Source of the DNA: Enterococcus_D entomosocium
Lineage (GTDB): Bacteria; Bacillota; Bacilli; Lactobacillales; Enterococcaceae
Assembly: GCF_030441895.1 (NCBI RefSeq)
Contig: NZ_JARJAS010000001.1
DNA: 64,000 nucleotides
Reading direction: 5' to 3' (one strand)
The position numbers were made by a program, and so were the translations under genes. Shown one piece after another: positions 52,759 to 61,080 of this stretch (positions are counted from its first letter, which is position 1; each line of letters begins with the position of its first letter). Below the pieces are notes generated by a model that saw nothing but the letters and a program-made list of their open reading frames with translations, was not told the DNA's origin and ran no database searches.

Positions 52759-53652
52759 ATGCAACCCATTCAACAGATCCACCATATTTCAGCCATCGTA
52801 GGCGATCCGCAAACGAACGTTGCCTTTTACCGTGACGTGTTGGGGTTGCGCCTCGTCAAACAAACCGTCAATTTTGATGATCCCTACACGTATCATCTTT
52901 ATTACAGCAATCAAGCGTTAGAAAATGGGACCATCATCACTTTCTTCCCTTGGGCAAATGCCCATCCTGGACGAGTAGGAAGCGGACAAGTCGGCACGAT
53001 CGCCTTTCGTATTCCTAAAGGTAGCAGTGCCTATTGGCAAGAACATTTGGCGAAACATCAAGTAACTGTCCAAGAAAGTACATTGTTTGACCGGCCAACT
53101 TTAGAACTTCATGATCAGCATGACCTGTCTTTGGCGTTAGTCGAATCCGAAGAATCGGCGGAAACACCAGCGATTGTAGGCTTTCATGGGGCCGTCTTGC
53201 TTTCGGCACAACCAGAAGCGACCATTCAAACGTTGGCAGATGATCTAGGACTAAACATTTTTAACAAAACAGAGAAAAGCACCCATCTTCATACCGCAGG
53301 CACCCTCGCTCATGAGATCGTCGTGCCCCATGAAGCACTGCCAGCAGGACGCTGGGGTGTCGGCACCGTCCATCACATCGCGTGGTCTGTGCCAACGGAA
53401 GCAGTGCAAAAAGAGTGGCAAGAATACTTGTACGATCAAAGATACGGAGTCACTGAAATCAAAGACCGCAATTATTTCAAAGCCGTCTATTTCCAAGAGC
53501 GGGGCAACATCGTCTTTGAGATCGCAACAGAAACCCCGGGCTTTTTCGTTGATGAACCGTTGGAAACGTTAGGACAGCAGTTGATGTTGCCAGCCCAATT
53601 TGAAAGCCGTCGTGCAGAGATCGAGGATCGCTTGCCAGACTTATCGGTTTAG
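52759..53652 (+). CDS. Ring-cleaving dioxygenase / VOC protein 2
   Basis: A 297-residue paralog of the preceding gene, with the same two-domain VOC fold. IQQIHHISAIVGDPQTNVAF opens the first half, GTVHHIAWSVPTE the second, and IVFEIATETPGFF holds the last metal ligand. The ATG at 52759 follows TAAGGAGGCACATAGT; a longer frame opens 21 codons upstream inside the previous gene. Two different dioxygenases in one operon suggest a range of aromatic substrates. Confidence 0.85.
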   Translation: MQPIQQIHHISAIVGDPQTNVAFYRDVLGLRLVKQTVNFDDPYTYHLYYSNQALENGTIITFFPWANAHPGRVGSGQVGTIAFRIPKGSSAYWQEHLAKHQVTVQESTLFDRPTLELHDQHDLSLALVESEESAETPAIVGFHGAVLLSAQPEATIQTLADDLGLNIFNKTEKSTHLHTAGTLAHEIVVPHEALPAGRWGVGTVHHIAWSVPTEAVQKEWQEYLYDQRYGVTEIKDRNYFKAVYFQERGNIVFEIATETPGFFVDEPLETLGQQLMLPAQFESRRAEIEDRLPDLSV

Positions 53653-53669
53653 AAAAAAGGAGACGCTGT

Positions 53670-54278
53670 ATGCACTATTTAGATCCCAAGGATTTGACCC
53701 AACGAGAAAATTATAAGCTACTGATTGGCTCCATCATTCCACGGCCAGTGGCAGTGGTCAGTACGCAATCAGCCGATGGTATCGTCAACATCGCCCCATT
53801 TAGTTTTTTTAACATCGTCAGCTCAGAACCTGTGATCCTCTCGTTGGCTATCCAGCGCAAAGAGGGGGAACTGAAAGACACCGCCCGCAATCTGTTGGCG
53901 ACGAAAGAAGCCGTCGTGCATATTTTGGATCAAACAAATGTCCAAGAGGCCAATAAAACCGCGGCATTATTGCCCGCAGACCAAAGCGAGTTGACGGTTT
54001 CTGGATTTACCACAACGACATCGAAAATGATTGCCGTTCCTGGCTTGAAAGAAGCCAGTGTCCGCTTAGAAACGATTCTGCATCAGCACGTACCCATCAA
54101 AAAAGACCAGCAGACCACTGCCGATCTCTTATTGTTGGAAGTCGTCGGCTACCAGATTGCAGAGGATGTCTATCAAGACGGCAAGATCGATCCCCGTGCC
54201 TTACAAGCAGTCAGCCGGCTAGCGGGAAATTCTTACGCAACGATTGGGGAGATTTTCGATATCAAACGACCAAGTTAA
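53670..54278 (+). CDS. Flavin reductase-like FMN-binding protein
   Basis: A 202-residue protein of the flavin-reductase (DIM6/NTAB) superfamily. IGSIIPRPVAVVSTQSADG, NIAPFSFFNIVSSEPV and the following strands form the FMN-binding split barrel. It could reduce flavin or quinones with NAD(P)H as part of the electrophile response. The ATG follows AAAAAGGAGACGCTGT, 17 bases after the second VOC gene. Confidence 0.85.
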   Translation: MHYLDPKDLTQRENYKLLIGSIIPRPVAVVSTQSADGIVNIAPFSFFNIVSSEPVILSLAIQRKEGELKDTARNLLATKEAVVHILDQTNVQEANKTAALLPADQSELTVSGFTTTTSKMIAVPGLKEASVRLETILHQHVPIKKDQQTTADLLLLEVVGYQIAEDVYQDGKIDPRALQAVSRLAGNSYATIGEIFDIKRPS

Positions 54279-54291
54279 AGGAGGAACTTCG

Positions 54292-54888
54292 ATGAAAGCA
54301 ATCTACCAACAAGGAGCAGCCGACGCACCAGTTTTGGTGCTGCTCCACGGCACCGGTGGCGACGAACAGTCGCTGCTAGAAGTAGGCAAAGCCCTTGATC
54401 CCCAAGCGTCACTATTAGGTATTCGCGGCAATGTCTTAGAAAACGGCATGCCCCGTTACTTCAAACGCCTAGCTGAAGGGGTGTATGATGAAGCCGACTT
54501 AGCACTTCGCGGCGACGAATTAGCCGATTTTATTCGGCAAGCCGCCAAAGAATACAACTTTTCGTTAGCGCAAGTGGTACTGGTGGGTTATTCCAATGGC
54601 GCCAACATTGCCATTCGCTTATTACTAAATGATAGTGACCACTTCAAAAAAGCGATCCTCTACCACGCCATGTATCCAGTCGAGAATGTACCGACGAATT
54701 CCTTGCCTGACACTCATGTGTTTATGAGTTTTGGCAGAAACGATCCGATCGTTTCCCTAGCTGACAGTGCTTACGTCCAAGAGATCTTTACCTCGCGGGG
54801 GGCAGTCCTTTCAACCGTTTGGACCCCGAGTCATCAGTTAACGTATGAAGAAGTTGAACACTCGCGCACGTGGTTGACCAAACAATAA
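54292..54888 (+). CDS. mhqD: Carboxylesterase/phospholipase-family hydrolase (MhqD-like)
   Basis: A 198-residue alpha/beta hydrolase. The oxyanion loop is LLHGTGGDEQ, the nucleophile motif is VGYSNGAN, the acid is Asp in FGRNDPIV and the base is probably His in PSHQLT. MhqD of Bacillus is its nearest named relative and is induced by quinones together with VOC dioxygenases. The ATG at 54292 follows TAAAGGAGGAACTTCG; a frame opening at 54244 lies inside the upstream gene. It closes the operon. Confidence 0.88.
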   Translation: MKAIYQQGAADAPVLVLLHGTGGDEQSLLEVGKALDPQASLLGIRGNVLENGMPRYFKRLAEGVYDEADLALRGDELADFIRQAAKEYNFSLAQVVLVGYSNGANIAIRLLLNDSDHFKKAILYHAMYPVENVPTNSLPDTHVFMSFGRNDPIVSLADSAYVQEIFTSRGAVLSTVWTPSHQLTYEEVEHSRTWLTKQ

Positions 54889-54901
54889 AGCAGTGCCTAT
54901 T

Positions 54902-54945
54902 TCCTAATCAAACAGCGATCCTGCTGGTTGGTTAGGTTTTTTTGT
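54902..54945 (+). terminator. Terminator of the mhq operon
   Basis: CCTAATCAA-CAGC and GCTG-TTGGTTAGG form a long stem around GATCCT, followed by TTTTTTT. Confidence 0.85.
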
Positions 54946-54958
54946 TTCACGTGAAAAC
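54943..54958. other. parS-like site
   Basis: TGTTTCACGTGAAAAC matches the ParB-binding consensus TGTTTCACGTGAAACA at 14 of 16 positions, including the whole 12-base palindrome TTTCACGTGAAA. It directly follows the mhq terminator. Chance occurrence cannot be excluded. Confidence 0.45.
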
Positions 54959-55164
54959 ATTGAACAGAGAGTAGATCAGCTCCACCAAGATATGCTTTAC
55001 ATTAGTTCTGTTAGTATGGGTGGTTTTTATATTCTTAAAGCTTCTAGATTATAAGGTAGCTTGTTATCTCTAACCTGTTTAAGTTAATAACATGAATTAT
55101 TCCTAAAAAAAATGGTAATACAATTTAATAAAACACATAATGGAAAATGAGTTTGGTGATGATC

Positions 55165-55201
55165 AAAACCAGTTAGGGATTATACCTAGCTGGTTTTTTT
55201 A
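55165..55201 (+). terminator. Orphan terminator in the gap before the mannose-family PTS
   Basis: AAACCAG-TAGG and CCTA-CTGGTTT pair around GATTATA, followed by TTTTTT. The 646-base gap (54889-55534) holds no recognisable gene upstream of it, so a short RNA may end here. The rest of the gap shows only the parS-like site and the PTS promoter. Confidence 0.6.
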
Positions 55202-55461
55202 GTAAGGAAGCAAATTTGTTGATAGTTCCTTTATTTAACAACGTTGATTGTTGTATCGGTGAATAGTGAGTGACTTGTGGTTCTTTAGATACCAAGACTC
55301 AAAAACCAGTGAACCTACTTGTTAAAAATAACATTAAGGTCGTTCCCTTGATGGATTTCAATACCTTTATCAATTGGGTTATTAATTGATAATCATTGTT
55401 TTGGCGCCATTTTTCGTATTTAAAGATAACAAAGACATTTTTATATAAAAACAAAAAATTG

Positions 55462-55512
55462 TTGACAGACAAAATGAAAGCGTTTATATTGGATATGTGG
55501 TTACTACCAGTT
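55462..55512 (+). promoter_or_regulatory. Promoter, cre site and GntR operator of the mannose-family PTS operon
   Basis: TTGACA (55462-55467) and TATATT (55485-55490) are spaced by 17 bases. TGAAAGCGTTTATA (55475-55488) is a near-perfect cre site between them. ATGTGGTTACTACCAGTT (55495-55512) covers the expected start of transcription and recurs at the GntR gene promoter. This predicts dual control by CcpA and the local GntR protein. Confidence 0.75.
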
Positions 55513-55534
55513 GAGAGTAAGGGGAGGACATAAG

Positions 55535-55966
55535 ATGCTTGGTTTGGTTTTAACAGGTCATGGGGAATTTGCGCAAGGGATGGAAAACGTGCTTGCGATG
55601 ATTGCAGGGCCGCAAGAACAGTTTCTAGCAGTGCCGTTTTTAGAGGAAAATCCGTTAGCTGACTTTGAAAAAGAGTTGCAAGGAGCAATCGATCAATTAA
55701 AGGAAACCTGTGATGGGGTCGTGATTTGTGCAGACCTTGTGGGCGGGACCCCTTTTAATGTTGCAATGACCGCTGCCAATGAGGACCCGCAAGTCGAGGT
55801 CATCGGCGGCAGCAATCTACTGATGCTAGTGGAAGGTTCGTTGACTAGATATACGGCAACTGATCCAGAGCGTTTTTGTCAAGAACTGGCAGAGATTGGC
55901 AAGAGCGGTATTTTTCACGGAAAGATCAAAGGCCATGAGGAAATCAATGAGGAAGAAGGGATTTAA
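55535..55966 (+). CDS. PTS mannose-family EIIA
   Basis: A 143-residue EIIA of the mannose/fructose/sorbose family. The phosphorylated residue is His9 in LVLTGHGEFAQGM, and CADLVGGTPFNVA is the conserved active-site loop. It carries phosphate from HPr to EIIB. The ATG at 55535 follows GGGGAGGACATAAG. It is the first gene of a five-gene transporter operon. Confidence 0.93.
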   Translation: MLGLVLTGHGEFAQGMENVLAMIAGPQEQFLAVPFLEENPLADFEKELQGAIDQLKETCDGVVICADLVGGTPFNVAMTAANEDPQVEVIGGSNLLMLVEGSLTRYTATDPERFCQELAEIGKSGIFHGKIKGHEEINEEEGI

Positions 55967-55968
55967 CG

Positions 55969-56244
55969 ATGTGGGAAATGATCTTAGCAGCCTCAATCGT
56001 GGTGCTTGTTTTTCTCTTTCTCTTTTTGGCGGTCTCATCTTTCTTGAATGGGAAACATCTGAAAAAGCAAAAAGGCTATTTCGCTGAATTGCAGCAGTCC
56101 TTGAAAAAGGGACAGAAAATCAAATTGTACGGCGGCATTATTGGGGAGATTCAAACACTGGGGAAAGAGACGGTCGATCTAAGGGTGAAATCGGGAACGG
56201 TGATCGAAGTAGAACGTAGTGCGGTTGCAGAAATCATGCAGTAA
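55969..56244 (+). CDS. YajC-like protein inside a PTS operon
   Basis: A 91-residue protein with one N-terminal transmembrane helix (about residues 5-25) and a small cytoplasmic beta domain (GQKIKLYGGIIGEIQTL). This is the YajC pattern, a Sec translocon accessory protein. It begins 2 bases after the EIIA stop codon. YajC-like genes recur in amino-sugar PTS operons of streptococci and enterococci, but their job there is unknown. It is unlikely to be the housekeeping copy. Confidence 0.8.
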   Translation: MWEMILAASIVVLVFLFLFLAVSSFLNGKHLKKQKGYFAELQQSLKKGQKIKLYGGIIGEIQTLGKETVDLRVKSGTVIEVERSAVAEIMQ

Positions 56245-56263
56245 ATAGAAGGAGGACATATTT

Positions 56264-56746
56264 ATGGGAGAACCAAATATTTTGTTGACGCGAATCGACA
56301 ATCGGTTGATTCATGGGCAAGTTGCCACACAATGGAACGGTACGTTGGGGGCAAATCTAATTTTAGTGGCAAACGATAAGGTCGCCAAAGACAAAGTCAG
56401 ACAAGGGTTGATGGATATGGCGGCGCCAGCTGGCGTCCAAACGAGGTATTTCTCGATTCAAAAAACCATCGAGATCATTCATAAAGCATCGCCAAAACAA
56501 AAGATTTTCATGGTGGTTGAAAATCCTCAAGATGCGTTGAAATTAGCTGAAGGTGGGGTGCCGATCAAGAAACTCAACATTGGGAATATGCATATGTCAG
56601 AAGGGAAGAGACAGGTTGCTACAACAGTTGCCGTCGATGAAGCAGATGTCAATGCCTTTAAAAAACTGAAGGAAATGGGGGTGCAATTAGTGATTCAGCG
56701 GGTTCCAACGACACCTGTTGAAGATGAAAAGAAATTATTTCAGTGA
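56264..56746 (+). CDS. PTS mannose-family EIIB
   Basis: A 160-residue EIIB with the phosphorylated His17 in RIDNRLIHGQVATQW. It takes phosphate from EIIA and passes it to the sugar bound in EIIC/EIID. AGGAGG precedes the ATG. Sequence points to the GalNAc/galactosamine/hyaluronate-unit branch of the family mainly by operon context. Confidence 0.93.
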   Translation: MGEPNILLTRIDNRLIHGQVATQWNGTLGANLILVANDKVAKDKVRQGLMDMAAPAGVQTRYFSIQKTIEIIHKASPKQKIFMVVENPQDALKLAEGGVPIKKLNIGNMHMSEGKRQVATTVAVDEADVNAFKKLKEMGVQLVIQRVPTTPVEDEKKLFQ

Positions 56747-56772
56747 TGCAGAGGTAAGGAAGGAGAAAGAAA

Positions 56773-57579
56773 ATGGATTACACGATTTTTCAAATCATTT
56801 TAGTCTTCATAGTTACATTCATTGCCGCAATCGATCAATTTAGTTTTTTAGAATCATTGTACCAACCCATTGTTACTGGGATGGTTATCGGACTTATTCT
56901 TGGAGATCTTCAAACCGGCTTGATCGTTGGTGGAACGTATCAGTTAATGACGATCGGCAATATGCCGGTGGGCGGCGCGCAACCGCCAAATGCGGTGATT
57001 GGCGGAATTATGGCAGCAATCTTAGCGATCACGCTGCAGCTGGAACCGACAGTAGCGGTTGCTACGGCGATTCCGTTTTCTTTGCTGGGGCAATATGGGG
57101 TGACGATTATCTTCTCACTAATGTCGCCAGTGATGTCAAAAGCTGACCGCTACGCCCATGATGCCAATACGAAGGGCATTGACCGGATCAATTATTTAGC
57201 GATGGTGGGACTTGGAACGATCTTCGGCTTGATTGTGGTCTTATTCTTTATCGGCGGTGCTGCCTTCGGGAATCAGGCGGTCGCAGCGATCCCTCAATGG
57301 TTGATGGGTGGGCTCGGCGCAGCTGGGGGCATGATGCGGTATGTCGGTTTTGCGATTTTACTAAAAGTGATGGTTTCCAAAGAAATGTGGGGCTTCTTCT
57401 TTATGGGGTTTGGTTTAGCCACGATCGTAATGGCGGCACCTTCCTTGCAAGGATCAGCCTTGATCATTCTAGCCTTTATCGGTTTTGCATTAGCCTTTTG
57501 GGATTATCAAATCCAGTCCAAATTTAAAGTAGCAACAGCCAATACCTATGATTTCGGAGGCGATGAAGATGGCATATAA
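56773..57579 (+). CDS. PTS mannose-family EIIC
   Basis: A 268-residue membrane component with about seven or eight helices. GVVGGTYQLMTIGNMPVGGAQPPNAVIG-type residues (from IVGGTYQLM) form the conserved sugar-pathway loop. It pairs with EIID to form the channel. Its last 11 bases overlap the start of the EIID gene, indicating coupled translation and equal amounts of the two subunits. Confidence 0.93.
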   Translation: MDYTIFQIILVFIVTFIAAIDQFSFLESLYQPIVTGMVIGLILGDLQTGLIVGGTYQLMTIGNMPVGGAQPPNAVIGGIMAAILAITLQLEPTVAVATAIPFSLLGQYGVTIIFSLMSPVMSKADRYAHDANTKGIDRINYLAMVGLGTIFGLIVVLFFIGGAAFGNQAVAAIPQWLMGGLGAAGGMMRYVGFAILLKVMVSKEMWGFFFMGFGLATIVMAAPSLQGSALIILAFIGFALAFWDYQIQSKFKVATANTYDFGGDEDGI

Positions 57580-58597
57580 TATTCCCGATTCTTATAGCGA
57601 ACAAGCGCCCGCAGAACAACTGGATAAAAAGACCTTGAACAATATGGTTTGGCGTTCCTTATTTCTACAAGCCTCTTTCAACTATGAGCGAATGCAAGCA
57701 GGAGGCTGGTTATTCAGTATTTTACCTGGATTGAAAAAAATCCACAAAAATGAAAAGGACTTGGCTGCTTCAATGAGCCATAACCTAGAGTTTTTCAATA
57801 CTCATCCATTCCTCGTGAACTTTGTGATGGGGATCATTCTATCGATGGAACAAAACAAAGCCGATATTCCCATGATTCGGGCAGTGCGAGTCGCCGCGAT
57901 GGGACCGCTAGGCGGGATCGGGGACGCGTTATTCTGGTTCACTCTGGTACCGATAACAGCTGGTATCACAGCCAATATGGCGATCAACGGCAACATCGCT
58001 GCACCGTTTATTTTCTTACTGGTATTCAATGCGGCCCAATTTGGTTTACGGTTCTTCTTGATGCATTGGTCCTATCGTTTAGGGACAGATGCGATTGGGA
58101 TCTTAACGGAAAATGCCAAAGAGTTCACCCGAGCAGCGAGTATTTTAGGGATTTTTGTTGTCGGTTCCTTGACCTGCGTGTATGGGGCGACGTCTTTGGA
58201 TATTCAGATCCCTAACGGTACTACCAATGAAGTGACACAAGCGACGACGATCGTGGATGATCAAGCAGCCATTGCCGCTTACGAAGACATGCTGTATACC
58301 ACGGATGAGAATGGACAATTGACCGACACACTGCAAGAAAATGCGGCGGTCAACGAATTGGCTAACGGCAAATATGAATTGACGTTTAACAAAGTCAACG
58401 AAGTGCCCGTGACGATCGATATTCAAAAAATCCTCGATGGGATCTTGCCGCAAGTGATTCCATTGACCATCACACTGATGCTGTATTTCTTCTTATCAAA
58501 ACGCGGTTGGACGCCGTTGAAATGTATCGCTTTGCTGCTAGTGATCGGCTTGATCGGTTCTGGCTTTGGTCTGTATCCATCCATTTGGCCGCAATAA
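57569..58597 (+). CDS. PTS mannose-family EIID with an extended C-terminal insert
   Basis: A 342-residue EIID. The N-terminal half has the family signature (TLNNMVWRSLFLQASFNYER, GPLGGIGDALFW). Most EIID proteins are about 270-300 residues. The extra length is a polar segment of about 75 residues (from DIQIPNGTTNEV to VTIDIQKILDG) before the last helices, likely on one face of the membrane. The start at 57569 is 8 bases behind CGGAGG; an ATG 21 bases upstream precedes that site. It is the last transporter gene. Confidence 0.9.
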   Translation: MAYNIPDSYSEQAPAEQLDKKTLNNMVWRSLFLQASFNYERMQAGGWLFSILPGLKKIHKNEKDLAASMSHNLEFFNTHPFLVNFVMGIILSMEQNKADIPMIRAVRVAAMGPLGGIGDALFWFTLVPITAGITANMAINGNIAAPFIFLLVFNAAQFGLRFFLMHWSYRLGTDAIGILTENAKEFTRAASILGIFVVGSLTCVYGATSLDIQIPNGTTNEVTQATTIVDDQAAIAAYEDMLYTTDENGQLTDTLQENAAVNELANGKYELTFNKVNEVPVTIDIQKILDGILPQVIPLTITLMLYFFLSKRGWTPLKCIALLLVIGLIGSGFGLYPSIWPQ

Positions 58598-58749
58598 GCA
58601 AGCTAGCAGAAGAAACGGCGCAAACCGTAGGAGGAGTTTTGCTAAGCAAGCAAAAGCTGACTTTTTAGCTTAGCTCGTGCTGGCAATTGGTTCATTTTCC
58701 TACGTGAAGAGATACAAGCTCAGGAAACAGAGCCCCTGTAGACGATTGT

Positions 58750-58800
58750 TTGACACGCTTATCGGGAAATAGTACACTCGTTATGTGGTAGTAACCAGTT
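58750..58800 (+). promoter_or_regulatory. Promoter and operator of the GntR gene
   Basis: TTGACA (58750-58755) and TACACT (58773-58778) are 17 bases apart. ATGTGGTAGTAACCAGTT (58783-58800) follows and matches the operator at 55495-55512 except in its central four bases. The GntR protein probably represses both promoters. Confidence 0.75.
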
Positions 58801-58811
58801 TGGAGGGGCTT

Positions 58812-59546
58812 ATGAATATCAATAAAAATCGACAACCATTATACGATCAATTGTTAAATTTACTGATTGAAAAAATCGAAAATGAAATGGAAGCAGACAC
58901 GATGCTTCCCTCAGAAAGAGAACTGTCAAAGCGCTACGGGTTAAGTCGGACCACCGTTCGCTTGGCACTACAGGAGTTAGAAAAATTAGGCTATATTTAT
59001 CGCCAACATGGTAAAGGAACCTTTGTCTCGGATATCCGCAAGCAGGCAACCAATTTATCGGGTTCCTATAGTTTTACCGAACAGATGAAAGCACTGGGGA
59101 AACAACCGGAAACTAGAGTATTGGCATTCAAAAAAATGGAAGCGACAAAATATTTTGCCACTCAGTTGCAAGTTTCCATTGGCGAGCCGATCTACAAGTT
59201 AAAACGATTGCGTCTTGCTGATGGCCAACCGATGATGATCGAGCGTTCTTATCTGCCCGTCAAGCGCTTCATGAATTTAACGAGTGAGATGATCGAGCAA
59301 AAACCATTGTACGATATCTTCCATGAAGATTTTCATCAAGTGATCCGCCTAGCGGACGAAGAATTTTTTGCCAGCATTGCCAGTGCGAAAGATGCGGCAT
59401 TGCTAAAAATCCACGAAGGTGCGCCGGTGTTGAACCTGGTACGCAGCACGTTCAATATTGAAAATGAAGTGATCGAATACACCTTGAGTGTTGCTCGAGC
59501 AGACCAATTTAGATACAAAGTCCGCCACTTGCGTAACGACGAGTAG
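58812..59546 (+). CDS. GntR-family (HutC/UTRA) regulator of the mannose-family PTS locus
   Basis: A 244-residue repressor. The winged helix is at about residues 1-70 (LSKRYGLSRTTVRLALQELEKLG) and the UTRA domain runs to about 240 (YKLKRLRLADGQPMMIERSYLP). It is only distantly related to the two GntR paralogs at the left of the window and looks closer to NagR/AgaR2 types. The ATG follows TTTGGAGGGGCTT. It sits between the transporter and catabolic genes, with its own promoter and the shared operator. Confidence 0.9.
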   Translation: MNINKNRQPLYDQLLNLLIEKIENEMEADTMLPSERELSKRYGLSRTTVRLALQELEKLGYIYRQHGKGTFVSDIRKQATNLSGSYSFTEQMKALGKQPETRVLAFKKMEATKYFATQLQVSIGEPIYKLKRLRLADGQPMMIERSYLPVKRFMNLTSEMIEQKPLYDIFHEDFHQVIRLADEEFFASIASAKDAALLKIHEGAPVLNLVRSTFNIENEVIEYTLSVARADQFRYKVRHLRNDE

Positions 59547-59724
59547 CGCATTTCCTAGACAGTCTGAAATGATCCGCTCGAGCAAAGAAAAGGTGTGTAT
59601 TCAAAACCAGTGAGGTCGAGGAAGTTTGCCCTTTGGGTGATCGCTAAGTATTCATCCAAGACAACGCTCCTCGTACCGTCACTGGGAATACATACTGGAA
59701 AACCAGCAGCTAGGAGGAAGAAAG

Positions 59725-60894
59725 ATGTTTCAACTGTCAACAAAGGAATTAGCAGAATTAGGTGCGGAGATTACAACAAGAGAAATCAAACAACAGCCAG
59801 AACTGTGGCAAGAAACCTTGACGATCTATCAAGAAAAGCAAGAGGCGATCGCGGCTTTCTTACGTACTATCAAGCAAAAGACGGACAAGCGAATCCGCGT
59901 GGTCTTCACGGGTGCGGGGACATCGCAATATGTTGGAGATACGATCGTTCCTTACTTGAATAAGAACGGCGCAACGGTGGATTATCTTTTTGAAAGTATT
60001 GCTACGACGGATATTGTCGCTGCTCCAGAACAAGTTTTATTTGCGGATGAGCCAACACTGCTCGTTTCTTTTGCTAGAAGTGGCAATTCACCAGAAAGTT
60101 TAGCAGCGGTCAAAATCGTCGATCAATTCGTTGCCGACAGCTATCATTTGACGATCACTTGTGCAGCCGACGGATCTTTGGCACAACAAGCTGCCGCTGA
60201 TGAAGCGAGTTATCTGTTATTGATGCCTGAGAGGTCAAATGATGCTGGATTTGCGATGACGGGAAGCTTTTCTTGCATGGCCCTTTCGGCACTGCTGATT
60301 TTTGACCAGACGCCTCTGGCGGAAAAAGGGCATTATGTTGAAACCCTTAGCCGGTTGGGGCAAGAAGTGATCGATAGAGAAACAGAACTCCAAGTACTGA
60401 CGGACCGTTCCTTTAAGCGAATCGTTTACCTTGGTTCAGGCACGTTGTCGGGGTTGACCAGGGAAGCACAGCTAAAAGTATTGGAACTGACTGCGGGAAA
60501 AATCGCCACCGTGTTCGATTCTTCGATGGGCTTCCGTCATGGACCGAAATCATTCGTAGATGATCAAACCCTCGTCTTTGTCTTTGTCAGCAATACGCCA
60601 TACACGCGGCAATATGATCTTGATATGTTGGAAGAATTAAAGAGTGACGGCATCGCCGTCGCAGTGACCGCCATCGGACAGCCGGCAGCTGTGAATTTTT
60701 CAGGAACAAACTTTTTCTTTCCAGATGACACTTCACTGCCAGATGGCTATCTTACCTTAGCAGACATTGTTTTTGCGCAAACGATCGCACTGTTGGCATC
60801 GATCAAAGTCGGTAATACACCGGATACCCCTTCGCCAACGCGTACCGTCAATCGGGTGGTCAAAGGCGTGACGATTCATCCATATAAAAACTAA
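59725..60894 (+). CDS. agaS: AgaS-type sugar-phosphate deaminase/isomerase (two SIS domains)
   Basis: A 389-residue protein with two SIS domains, at about residues 50-190 (VVFTGAGTSQYVGDTIVPYL, SFARSGNSPES) and 215-370 (IVYLGSGTLSGLTREAQLK, MGFRHGPKSFV). AgaS converts galactosamine 6-phosphate to tagatose 6-phosphate and ammonia. The ATG follows CTAGGAGGAAGAAAG. With the PTS upstream and a tagatose-bisphosphate aldolase downstream it completes most of an amino-sugar route. A deacetylase (AgaA/NagA) and a tagatose-6-phosphate kinase are not in the window. Confidence 0.9.
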   Translation: MFQLSTKELAELGAEITTREIKQQPELWQETLTIYQEKQEAIAAFLRTIKQKTDKRIRVVFTGAGTSQYVGDTIVPYLNKNGATVDYLFESIATTDIVAAPEQVLFADEPTLLVSFARSGNSPESLAAVKIVDQFVADSYHLTITCAADGSLAQQAAADEASYLLLMPERSNDAGFAMTGSFSCMALSALLIFDQTPLAEKGHYVETLSRLGQEVIDRETELQVLTDRSFKRIVYLGSGTLSGLTREAQLKVLELTAGKIATVFDSSMGFRHGPKSFVDDQTLVFVFVSNTPYTRQYDLDMLEELKSDGIAVAVTAIGQPAAVNFSGTNFFFPDDTSLPDGYLTLADIVFAQTIALLASIKVGNTPDTPSPTRTVNRVVKGVTIHPYKN

Positions 60895-60910
60895 CGATGA
60901 TTGAGAAAGC

Positions 60911-60960
60911 CCACCACGAGCACGTATCTTTTCTTGTACGAAGTCGATACGTGCGGTGGT
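60911..60960. repeat. Long hairpin between agaS and lacD
   Basis: ACCAC-GAGCACGTATC pairs with GATACGTGC-GGTGGT around a 16-base loop. No T-run follows, so it is probably an mRNA processing or stability element, possibly setting the agaS to lacD ratio. Confidence 0.5.
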
Positions 60961-61080
60961 CAATCAGTCGAACGGCTTCATCAATAGACATTTTTATACG
61001 TGCTGACAACCGTTTCGCCAACGCTGAAAAAAAGTGAAAGCGGTTGATTCTTTGGCATGGACAAAAAAGGAGGAATTTTA

